51,635 nt of DNA from Pseudomonas parafulva NBRC 16636 = DSM 17004 (GTDB taxonomy: Bacteria > Pseudomonadota > Gammaproteobacteria > Pseudomonadales > Pseudomonadaceae): the NCBI RefSeq assembly GCF_000730645.1, contig NZ_BBIU01000032.1, positions 1-51,635 on the forward strand, given 5' to 3'. The translations under genes were made by a program, and so were the position numbers. This document shows, piece by piece, positions 15,456-23,330 of the stretch. Every line of letters starts with the position of its first letter. Position 1 is the stretch's first letter. Below the pieces are notes generated by a model, which saw only the letters and a program-made list of their open reading frames with translations, searched no databases and was not told the origin of the DNA.

Positions 15456-18389
15456 TCACGTAAGGCCCAGCTCACCCCATATACGCCGTACCTCACGGCG
15501 TTCATCGGCAAACTGCGCCGCGTCGATCACCCCGGCCTGCTTCTGCAAGGCCTGGCGGTGCGAGGCCGAGCGGAACGCCTTGTACACTTCACGCAACAAC
15601 GCCGCGTCGCTGGCCGGCATCAGGTTCGCCTGCTCCAGCTCTTCCAGGATGCGGATGTTATCGGTCCATCGCAGTATGGCCGCGTGGTCGTGCGACCAGG
15701 CCAAAGCGGCGTATTGCACCATAAATTCGATATCGACGATACCGCCCGCATCCTGCTTGATGTCAAAGGGCATGCCGGCATCGAAGGCATTGGCCGCCGT
15801 GCCGGCGGCGGTTGCCTTGGTGCCCAGGTTGTCACGCATCTTGGCGCGCATTTCACTCACGTCGATGCGCAGCTTTTCCAGGTCCCGAGGCTGGCCCAGT
15901 ACCTGGGCACGTACGCCCTCGAAGGCCGCGCCTACCCGCGGGCAACCCACCAGCACCCGGGCGCGTACCAGGGCCTGGTGCTCCCAGGTCCAGGCTTCGT
16001 TCTGCTGGTAGCGCTCGAACGCCCCCAGCGAGCTGACCAGCAACCCGGATGCGCCAGAAGGCCGCAGGCGCATGTCCACGTCGTACAGCTGCCCCGAGTT
16101 GGTCTGGGTGGTCAGCAGGTGAATGATGCGCTGGCCCAGGCGGGTGAAGAACTGCGCGCTGTCGATAGGTTTGGCGCCGTCGGTTTCCGCTTGCGGGTCA
16201 CCGTCGTGGATGAACACCAGGTCAAGGTCCGACCCATGACCCAGCTCCAGGCCGCCGACCTTGCCGTAACCAATGATGATGAAGCCCGGGTCGCAGGGGC
16301 TGCCGTCGCTGCGCACGGGCTGGCCATGGCGGGCCACAGTCTGCCGCCAGGCCAGGGCCAGCACCTGGTCGAGGATGGCTTCGGCCAGCCAGGTAAGGTA
16401 GTCGCTGACTTTCATCAGCGGCAGGTTGCCGCTGATTTCCGAGGCTGCCACGCGCAGGCTGTGGGCCAGCTTGAAGTGGCGCAAGGCCTCCATCTGCTGC
16501 TCCAGGTCGTCCTCGGGGATCCGGGTCAGCCTTTCACGCAGCTCGCTGGCCAGCTCTGGCGCCAACGGCGGGCTGAACAGGCGCCCTTCGTTGAGCAGCT
16601 CATCGAGCAGCAACGGGTAGCGGGCAATCTGCTCGGCAATCCACGGGCTGGCCGCACACAGCGTCAACAGCCGCCGCAACGCCCCGGGGTTTTCCGTCAA
16701 CAGCACCAGGTAGGCAGACCGCCGCGCCACGGCTTCGACCAGCGGCAACACCCGCTCCAGCACCAGGTCGGGGTTTTCGTGTTCGATGGCCTGGGCCAGC
16801 AGACGCGGGATGAAAGCATCCAGGCGCTCGCGCCCGATACGCTGCATCGAGCGCAACTGCGGGCTGGAGCGCAGTGCCGCCAGGCGGCGCAAGGCTTCAA
16901 CGGGTTGCCGGAAGCCGGCTTCTTCAAGCTGGCGACCCGCTGCTTCCTCGTCCTGGGCCTGCTCCCACAGCGGCGACCACTCGCCGCCCACCACCAGCTC
17001 GCTTACACCGTCCTCGTCATCCGGGTCGGCGATCACCTGCCGGAAGTGCCAGTCGATACGGCCCCGCCAGTGGCTGAGCTGCGCCTGGAAGCCCTGCCAG
17101 TCAGCAAACCCGAGCATGTAGGCAACCCGTGCCTGGTCGGTGTCGCTTTCGGGCAGCATCTGCGTCTGGCGGTCGGCAATGGCCTGGATGGCATGCTCGG
17201 TATAGCGCAGAAACGCATACCCCTCGCGCAGCTCCGCCACCACAGCGGGCGGCAGGTAGCCCTGCCCCTCCAGCGTTGCCAGCACCTTGAGCAGCGGCCG
17301 CTGTTGCAGGCTCAGGTCCCGCCCACCATGGATCAGCTGGAAGGCCTGGGCAATGAACTCCACCTCGCGGATACCACCCGCACCCAGCTTGATGTTGTCG
17401 GCCATGCCCTTGCGCCGCACTTCCTGCTGGATCAGCTGTTTCATGGTGCGCAGGGCTTCGATCGCCGAAAAATCCAGGTACCGGCGGTACACGAACGGGC
17501 GCAGCATGTCTTGCAACTGCGCACCGGCTGCCTGGTCCCCGGCCACCACCCGCGCCTTGATCATGGCATAACGTTCCCAGTCGCGGCCCTGGTCCTGGTA
17601 GTACTGCTCCAGCGCATTGAAACTGAGCACCAGTGCGCCAGACGAGCCGTAGGGGCGCAGGCGCATGTCGACGCGGAACACGAAGCCGTCGACGGTGACA
17701 GGGTCCAGCGCCTTGATCAGGCGCTGCCCCAGGCGGGTGAAGAATTCCTGGTTATCCAGCGAACGCTTCACGCCTTCGGTTTCGCCACCCTCGGGGAAGG
17801 CGAAAATCAGGTCGATGTCCGACGACAGGTTCAGCTCGCCGGCCCCCAGCTTGCCCATGCCCAACACCACCATGTGCTGCGGCTGGCCACTGCGGTTACC
17901 CATGGGCGTGCCGAACTGCTGGCAGTGGCGCGGGTACAGCCACTGGTACGCTTCGTCGATGGCGGCATCGGCCAGGTCGGACAGGTCGCGGCAGGTCTCA
18001 GCCAGGTCGGCTTGGCGGGTGATGTCCCGCCAGATGATCCGCAGTTGCTGGCGGTTGCGCTCACGGCGCAGGTTACGCGCCAGTTCTTCTTCTGTTTGCG
18101 CCGCCTGGGCTACCTCGGCAACCTGGGCACGCAGCTCGCCGGGCGCGTGGCGCCGGTCCAGCGCGCCCGCGGCCAGCAGGCCGAAGAGCATGGCAGGGTC
18201 ACGCTGGGCCAGGCCGAGCACGAAATCGCTGGCGGCGGCCACCTGATCGAACTGCTGGCGGTGCAACGGGCTCCAGAGGTTCAGGTCCAGGCCGGGGTGG
18301 GCAGCCACGGCATCTTGCAAAAACTGCCCATTGCGCGTGGCCAGTGGCTGCAGGGCAGGTGGCAGATCGGAGGGCAAAGGTAGGCGCAT
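15456..18389 (-). CDS. glnE: bifunctional glutamine synthetase adenylyltransferase / deadenylase
   Basis: This 977-aa protein has the two nucleotidyltransferase domains of GlnE. The N-terminal (deadenylylating) domain carries MGKLGAGELNLSSDIDLIF near residues 175-193, with GxGxxxxxxxxxxSDIDL catalytic aspartates. The C-terminal (adenylylating) domain carries GYGKVGGLELGHGSDLDLVF near residues 705-725. A helical linker separates them. The enzyme attaches or removes AMP on glutamine synthetase in response to PII state and glutamine, and so sets nitrogen assimilation. The length is usual for the family. It is divergent from aceE across a 383-base gap. Confidence 0.96.
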   Translation of the reverse strand: MRLPLPSDLPPALQPLATRNGQFLQDAVAAHPGLDLNLWSPLHRQQFDQVAAASDFVLGLAQRDPAMLFGLLAAGALDRRHAPGELRAQVAEVAQAAQTEEELARNLRRERNRQQLRIIWRDITRQADLAETCRDLSDLADAAIDEAYQWLYPRHCQQFGTPMGNRSGQPQHMVVLGMGKLGAGELNLSSDIDLIFAFPEGGETEGVKRSLDNQEFFTRLGQRLIKALDPVTVDGFVFRVDMRLRPYGSSGALVLSFNALEQYYQDQGRDWERYAMIKARVVAGDQAAGAQLQDMLRPFVYRRYLDFSAIEALRTMKQLIQQEVRRKGMADNIKLGAGGIREVEFIAQAFQLIHGGRDLSLQQRPLLKVLATLEGQGYLPPAVVAELREGYAFLRYTEHAIQAIADRQTQMLPESDTDQARVAYMLGFADWQGFQAQLSHWRGRIDWHFRQVIADPDDEDGVSELVVGGEWSPLWEQAQDEEAAGRQLEEAGFRQPVEALRRLAALRSSPQLRSMQRIGRERLDAFIPRLLAQAIEHENPDLVLERVLPLVEAVARRSAYLVLLTENPGALRRLLTLCAASPWIAEQIARYPLLLDELLNEGRLFSPPLAPELASELRERLTRIPEDDLEQQMEALRHFKLAHSLRVAASEISGNLPLMKVSDYLTWLAEAILDQVLALAWRQTVARHGQPVRSDGSPCDPGFIIIGYGKVGGLELGHGSDLDLVFIHDGDPQAETDGAKPIDSAQFFTRLGQRIIHLLTTQTNSGQLYDVDMRLRPSGASGLLVSSLGAFERYQQNEAWTWEHQALVRARVLVGCPRVGAAFEGVRAQVLGQPRDLEKLRIDVSEMRAKMRDNLGTKATAAGTAANAFDAGMPFDIKQDAGGIVDIEFMVQYAALAWSHDHAAILRWTDNIRILEELEQANLMPASDAALLREVYKAFRSASHRQALQKQAGVIDAAQFADERREVRRIWGELGLT

Positions 18390-18597
18390 GGTCTATCCTT
18401 GATCGGCGTGAAAAGGGAGAGGGAAAGCGGCCAAGGAGACACCGGCCCACGGTTGGACTGTCGTACAAAGGTTGGAAATAGCTGAAATGCCTGTTTTTGT
18501 GGCAACAAACATCAAGGACCACCCGTTCGCGACTCACTACCAACCAACATGAACGTTTTTCCTCACAAGCCGAGATGCGACCGAACGTCGCACAGCT

Positions 18598-18610
18598 GTA
18601 GTTTTACTAC
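18598..18610. promoter_or_regulatory. palindromic operator candidate 1 upstream of aceE
   Basis: GTAGTTTTACTAC is a 5+3+5 palindrome. Its centre is exactly 52 bp (about five helical turns) from that of the second copy at 18650-18662, which has the reverse-complement core GTAGTAAAACTAC. Such same-face spacing suggests cooperative or looping repression by a dimeric regulator. The pattern is close to the HexR (RpiR family) type TGTARTNNNAYTACA, but the regulator is not proven. Confidence 0.65.
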
Positions 18611-18648
18611 TACCCATGGCGTGCAAAGGCATGAAATGAGAAAGCAAA

Positions 18649-18663
18649 TGTAGTAAAACTACA
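18649..18663. promoter_or_regulatory. palindromic operator candidate 2 upstream of aceE
   Basis: TGTAGTAAAACTACA is a 15-bp palindrome with only a 3-base centre, and is the better of the two copies because the outer T/A pair also matches. It lies 110 bases before the aceE start codon. A HexR-like, KDPG-responsive regulator is one candidate; an unknown GntR- or TetR-type protein is another. Confidence 0.65.
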
Positions 18664-18772
18664 CGGCGCCGGACGATACCCCGGTATTCCAAGAATTCAC
18701 GACGTCTGCCCATAAGGCCAGTCGCAATCTCAGGCAATCGATTCTGGTTGCCTTTCCGCCCTGGAGCAAGCC

Positions 18773-21418
18773 ATGCAAGACCTCGATCCAATCGAAACCC
18801 AGGAATGGCTGGATGCCCTGGAGTCGGTCCTCGACAAAGAAGGCGAAGACCGCGCTCATTACCTGATGACCCGTATGGGCGAGCTGGCCACCCGTAGTGG
18901 CTCTCAGCTGCCGTATGCGATCACCACGCCATACCGCAACACCATCCCTGTCACCCACGAAGCACGCATGCCTGGCGACCTGTTCATGGAACGCCGCATT
19001 CGCTCGATGGTGCGTTGGAACGCCCTGGCCATGGTCATGCGCACCAACCTGAAAGACTCGGACCTGGGCGGACACATCTCCAGCTTCGCCTCCAGCGCCA
19101 CCCTTTACGACATCGGCTTCAACTACTTCTTCCAGGCCCCGACCGAAGAACACGGCGGCGACCTGGTGTTCTTCCAGGGCCACGCCTCGCCAGGCGTCTA
19201 CGCCCGCGCCTTCATGGAAGGTCGCATCAGCGAAGAACAGATGAACAACTTCCGTCAGGAAGTGGACGGCAACGGCCTGTCCTCGTACCCACACCCCTGG
19301 CTGATGCCTGACTTCTGGCAGTTCCCGACCGTATCGATGGGTCTGGGCCCGATCCAGGCCATCTACCAGGCACGCTTCATGAAGTACCTGGAAGCCCGTG
19401 GCTTCATCCCGGCCGGCAAGCAGAAAGTCTGGTGCTTCATGGGCGACGGCGAGTGCGACGAGCCGGAATCCCTGGGCGCCATTTCCCTGGCCGGCCGCGA
19501 GAAGCTGGACAACCTGATTTTTGTCATCAACTGCAACCTGCAGCGCCTCGACGGCCCTGTGCGCGGCAACGGCAAGATCATCCAGGAACTCGAAGGCGTG
19601 TTCCGTGGCGGTGGCTGGAACGTCAACAAGGTCGTCTGGGGCCGTTTCTGGGACCCACTGCTGGCCAAGGACACCAACGGTGCCCTGCAGCGCCGCATGG
19701 ACGAAGTCATCGACGGCGAGTACCAGAACTACAAGGCCAAAGATGGCGCCTACGTGCGTGAGCACTTCTTCAACACCCCAGAGCTCAAGGCCATGGTCGA
19801 AGACCTGTCCGACGACGAGATCTGGAAGCTCAACCGTGGCGGCCACGACCCGTACAAGGTCTACGCGGCGTACCACCAGGCTGTTAACCACAAAGAGCAG
19901 CCGACCGTTATCCTGGCCAAGACCATCAAGGGCTACGGCACCGGTGCCGGCGAAGCCAAGAACACCGCGCACAACACCAAGAAGGTCGACGTCGACAGCC
20001 TGCGCAAATTCCGCGACCGCTTCGACATCCCGGTCAAGGATGCAGAGCTGGAGAACCTGCCGTTCTTCAAGCCTGAAGAAGGTTCCGCCGAAGCCAAGTA
20101 CCTGGCCGAGCGCCGCGCAGCCCTGGGCGGTTTCGTGCCGCAGCGCCGCGCCAAGAGCTTCAGCGTGCCTACCCCGCCACTGGAAACGCTGAAAGCGATC
20201 CTGGACGGCTCGGGCGACCGCGAAATCTCCACTACCATGGCCTTCGTGCGTATTCTGGCGCAGCTGGTCAAGGACAAGGAAATCGGCCAGCGCATCGTGC
20301 CGATCATTCCGGACGAAGCCCGTACCTTCGGTATGGAAGGCATGTTCCGCCAGCTGGGCATCTACTCGTCGGTCGGCCAGCTCTACGAGCCTGTCGACAA
20401 AGACCAGGTGATGTTCTACCGCGAAGACAAGAAGGGCCAGATCCTCGAGGAAGGCATCAACGAAGCCGGCGCCATGTCGTCGTTCATCGCTGCCGGTACC
20501 TCGTACAGCTGCCACAACCAACCGATGCTACCGTTCTACATCTTCTACTCGATGTTCGGCTTCCAGCGCATTGGCGACCTGGCCTGGGCCGCTGGCGACA
20601 GCCGCACCCGTGGCTTCCTGATCGGCGGTACTGCCGGCCGTACCACCCTCAACGGTGAAGGCCTGCAGCACGAAGACGGTCACAGCCACATGATGGCCGG
20701 TACCATCCCGAACTGCCGCACCTACGATCCCACCTACGGCTACGAGCTGGCGGTGATCATCCAGGACGGCATGAAGAAGATGACCGAAGAGCAACAGGAC
20801 ATCTTCTACTACATCACCGTGATGAACGAATCCTACCAGCAGCCTGCCATCCCGGCCGGTGCGGAGGAAGGCATCATCAAGGGCATGTACCTGCTGGAAG
20901 AAGACACCCGTGACGCCGCACACCATGTGCAGCTGATGGGCTCGGGCACCATCCTGCGCGAAGTGCGCGAGGCAGCGAAGATCCTGCGTGAAGAGTTCAA
21001 CGTCGGTGCCGACGTGTGGAGCGTCACCAGCTTCAACGAACTGCGCCGTGACGGCCTGGCCGTGGAACGCGCCAACCGCCTCAAGCCTGGCCAGAAGCCA
21101 CAGCAGACCTACGTCGAGCAGTGCCTGACCGGTCGCAAAGGCCCGGTGATCGCGTCTACCGACTACATGAAGCTGTTCGCCGAGCAGATTCGCCAGTGGG
21201 TGCCAAGCAAAGAGTTCAAGGTCCTGGGTACCGACGGTTACGGTCGCAGCGACAGCCGCAAGAAGCTGCGTCACTTCTTTGAAGTCGACCGCCACTTCGT
21301 GGTGCTGGCTGCCCTGGAAGCCCTGGCTGACCGCGGCGAGATCGAACCCAAGGTTGTGGCTGACGCCATCGTCAAGTTCGGCATCGACCCGGACAAGCGC
21401 AACCCCCTGGACTGCTGA
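18773..21418 (+). CDS. aceE: pyruvate dehydrogenase E1 component
   Basis: This is an 881-aa homodimeric-type E1. The thiamine-diphosphate motif GDGECDEPESLGAI...NLIFVINCN, near residues 223-255, keeps the GDG...NxN pattern. It carries out the decarboxylation of pyruvate and the reductive acetylation of the E2 lipoyl groups. The N-terminal LDPIETQEWLDALESVL segment is the E2-binding region of this class. The start at 18773 is preceded by GGAG. aceF follows after 13 bases, so the two form an operon; E3 (lpd) is not in this window. The upstream palindromes probably regulate it. Confidence 0.98.
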   Translation: MQDLDPIETQEWLDALESVLDKEGEDRAHYLMTRMGELATRSGSQLPYAITTPYRNTIPVTHEARMPGDLFMERRIRSMVRWNALAMVMRTNLKDSDLGGHISSFASSATLYDIGFNYFFQAPTEEHGGDLVFFQGHASPGVYARAFMEGRISEEQMNNFRQEVDGNGLSSYPHPWLMPDFWQFPTVSMGLGPIQAIYQARFMKYLEARGFIPAGKQKVWCFMGDGECDEPESLGAISLAGREKLDNLIFVINCNLQRLDGPVRGNGKIIQELEGVFRGGGWNVNKVVWGRFWDPLLAKDTNGALQRRMDEVIDGEYQNYKAKDGAYVREHFFNTPELKAMVEDLSDDEIWKLNRGGHDPYKVYAAYHQAVNHKEQPTVILAKTIKGYGTGAGEAKNTAHNTKKVDVDSLRKFRDRFDIPVKDAELENLPFFKPEEGSAEAKYLAERRAALGGFVPQRRAKSFSVPTPPLETLKAILDGSGDREISTTMAFVRILAQLVKDKEIGQRIVPIIPDEARTFGMEGMFRQLGIYSSVGQLYEPVDKDQVMFYREDKKGQILEEGINEAGAMSSFIAAGTSYSCHNQPMLPFYIFYSMFGFQRIGDLAWAAGDSRTRGFLIGGTAGRTTLNGEGLQHEDGHSHMMAGTIPNCRTYDPTYGYELAVIIQDGMKKMTEEQQDIFYYITVMNESYQQPAIPAGAEEGIIKGMYLLEEDTRDAAHHVQLMGSGTILREVREAAKILREEFNVGADVWSVTSFNELRRDGLAVERANRLKPGQKPQQTYVEQCLTGRKGPVIASTDYMKLFAEQIRQWVPSKEFKVLGTDGYGRSDSRKKLRHFFEVDRHFVVLAALEALADRGEIEPKVVADAIVKFGIDPDKRNPLDC

Positions 21419-21431
21419 GGAGTATTTTTAA

Positions 21432-23078
21432 GTGAGCGAACTCATTCGCGTACCTGACATCGGCAGCGGTGAAGGTGAAATCATCGAGCTGTTCGTCAAG
21501 GTCGGTGACCGTATCGAGGCCGACCAGAGCCTGCTGACCCTGGAGTCCGACAAGGCCTCCATGGAGATCCCGGCACCGAAGGCTGGTGTGGTCAAGGAAC
21601 TGAAGGTCAAGCTGGGCGACCGCCTGAAAGAAGGCGACGAGCTGCTGGTACTGGAAGCCGAAGGTGCCGCTGCTGCGGCCCCTGAGGCACCGGCGGCCGA
21701 GCAGAAGCCTGCAGCAGAAGCAGCGGCGCCAGCGCCTGCCGCAGAAGCTGCCCCGGCCCCCGCTGCTGCACCGGCTGCGGCCAGCGTGCAGGACATCCAC
21801 GTGCCGGATATCGGTTCGTCGGGCAAGGCCAAGATCATCGAAGTGCTGGTGAAGGCTGGCGATACCGTCGAAGCCGACCAGTCGCTGATCACCCTGGAGT
21901 CCGACAAGGCCTCCATGGAAATCCCGTCCCCCGCCGCTGGCGTGGTGAAGGAAGTCATCGCCAAGCTGGACGATGAGGTTGGCACCGGTGACCTGATCCT
22001 CAAGCTGGAAGTGGCTGGCGCCGCGCCGGCTGCTGCTCCAGCCCCTGCGGCTGCGGCGCCGGCCAAGGCCGAGGCTGAACAAGCCCCGGCGGCAAGTGCT
22101 CCTGCGCCTGCTGCCCCTGCCGCTGCACCTGCAGCCGCTGCGCCAGCTGCCGGTAGCAACACCAAGGTTCATGCCGGCCCTGCCGTGCGCCAGCTGGCCC
22201 GTGAATTCGGTGTCGAGCTGGGCGCAGTGGCGGCCAGCGGCCCACACGGTCGTATCCTGAAAGAAGACGTGCAGGTTTACGTCAAGGCCATGATGCAGAA
22301 GGCCAAGGAAGCACCTGCAGCTGCCGGTGCCACCGGTGGCGCAGGCATCCCGCCGATCCCTGCCGTGGACTTCAGCAAGTTTGGTGAAGTGGAAGAAGTG
22401 GCCCTGACCCGCCTGATGCAGGTCGGTGCTGCCAACTTGCACCGCAGCTGGCTGAACGTGCCGCACGTCACCCAGTTCGATTCTGCCGACATCACCGAGC
22501 TGGAAGCCTTCCGCGTGGCGCAGAAGGCTGTGGCCGAGAAAGCAGGCGTCAAGCTGACCGTGCTGCCGTTGCTGCTCAAGGCCTGCGCCTTCCTGCTCAA
22601 GGAACTGCCAGACTTCAACAGCTCGCTGGCCCCAAGCGGCAAGGCGATCATCCGCAAGAAGTACGTCAACGTCGGTTTCGCCGTGGACACCCCGGATGGC
22701 CTGCTGGTACCGGTGATCAAGAACGTCGACCAGAAGAACTTGCTGCAACTGGCTGCCGAAGCCGCGGCGCTGGCCGAAAAAGCCCGCACCAAGAAGCTGT
22801 CGGCTGACGAGATGCAGGGCGCCTGCTTCACCATCTCCAGCCTCGGCCACATTGGCGGCACCGGCTTCACGCCGATCGTCAACGCACCGGAAGTTGCAAT
22901 CCTGGGGGTCTCGAAAGCCACCATGCAGCCGGTGTGGGATGGCAAGGCCTTCCAGCCCAAGCTGATGCTGCCGCTGTCGCTGTCCTACGATCACCGTGTG
23001 ATCAATGGCGCTGCCGCCGCGCGCTTCACCAAGCGTCTGGGCGATGTGCTGGGCGACATCCGCACCCTGCTGCTGTAA
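21432..23078 (+). CDS. aceF: pyruvate dehydrogenase E2 (dihydrolipoyl acetyltransferase)
   Basis: This 548-aa E2 has two lipoyl domains, each with the motif ESDKASMEIP (lipoylated Lys at 41 and about 159). They are separated by long Ala-Pro-rich flexible linkers. A peripheral-subunit-binding domain (VRQLAREFGVELGAVAASG) lies near residues 247-285. The C-terminal acyltransferase domain carries SYDHRVINGA near residue 518, where His and Asp are catalytic. E. coli has three lipoyl domains; two is usual in Pseudomonas. The start codon is GTG with GAGGAG upstream, overlapping the aceE stop region. Two terminators follow. Confidence 0.98.
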   Translation: MSELIRVPDIGSGEGEIIELFVKVGDRIEADQSLLTLESDKASMEIPAPKAGVVKELKVKLGDRLKEGDELLVLEAEGAAAAAPEAPAAEQKPAAEAAAPAPAAEAAPAPAAAPAAASVQDIHVPDIGSSGKAKIIEVLVKAGDTVEADQSLITLESDKASMEIPSPAAGVVKEVIAKLDDEVGTGDLILKLEVAGAAPAAAPAPAAAAPAKAEAEQAPAASAPAPAAPAAAPAAAAPAAGSNTKVHAGPAVRQLAREFGVELGAVAASGPHGRILKEDVQVYVKAMMQKAKEAPAAAGATGGAGIPPIPAVDFSKFGEVEEVALTRLMQVGAANLHRSWLNVPHVTQFDSADITELEAFRVAQKAVAEKAGVKLTVLPLLLKACAFLLKELPDFNSSLAPSGKAIIRKKYVNVGFAVDTPDGLLVPVIKNVDQKNLLQLAAEAAALAEKARTKKLSADEMQGACFTISSLGHIGGTGFTPIVNAPEVAILGVSKATMQPVWDGKAFQPKLMLPLSLSYDHRVINGAAAARFTKRLGDVLGDIRTLLL

Positions 23079-23088
23079 CGCTGCACAC

Positions 23089-23119
23089 TGCCCCTCCTGG
23101 CGAGGGGCAGGACTTTTTT
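23089..23119 (+). terminator. first aceF terminator
   Basis: TGCCCCTC and GAGGGGCA form an 8-bp perfect stem with a short CTGGC loop, followed by GGAC and a run of six T. This is a clear intrinsic terminator 10 bases after the aceF stop codon. Confidence 0.88.
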
Positions 23120-23141
23120 CGAGCTGCCACGCTCGTACCTC

Positions 23142-23169
23142 AACCCCGTCGTTTGGCGGGGCTTTTTTT
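23142..23169 (+). terminator. second tandem aceF terminator
   Basis: CCCCG at 23144-23148 pairs with CGGGG at 23157-23161 and is followed by seven T. It lies about 25 bases after the first hairpin, so the operon has back-to-back terminators ahead of the GGDEF/EAL gene. Confidence 0.85.
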
Positions 23170-23330
23170 GTCCGTCAAAAAACCCAAGGCGATCTAACTT
23201 TCCCGCTCACCCCGCCGATAACCATTACACACCCTCAAACATGGCCGCTTGCCAGCCATAGGGACATGATGCAACCTTGCCAGATTCGACGTGGTCCAAC
23301 GGGCGCGTTCCCTCTTCAAGCGAGTCTTCG

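Larger units (their letters stand above)
18390..18772. other. glnE-aceE divergent intergenic region
   Basis: These 383 bases hold no credible gene; the short reading frames here lack ribosome sites and family resemblance. The region must contain the divergent promoters of glnE and aceE. The only strong signal is the pair of 13-bp palindromes at 18598 and 18650, listed separately. No convincing -35/-10 pair was assigned by eye. Confidence 0.8.

Noticed and set aside
15096..18383. 1095-aa open frame opposite glnE
   Set aside because: glnE has both catalytic motifs and full family length; the opposite frame is an Arg/Gln/His-rich shadow.
18659..20521. 620-aa open frame opposite aceE
   Set aside because: It is a mirror of aceE codon bias, with no recognisable domain.
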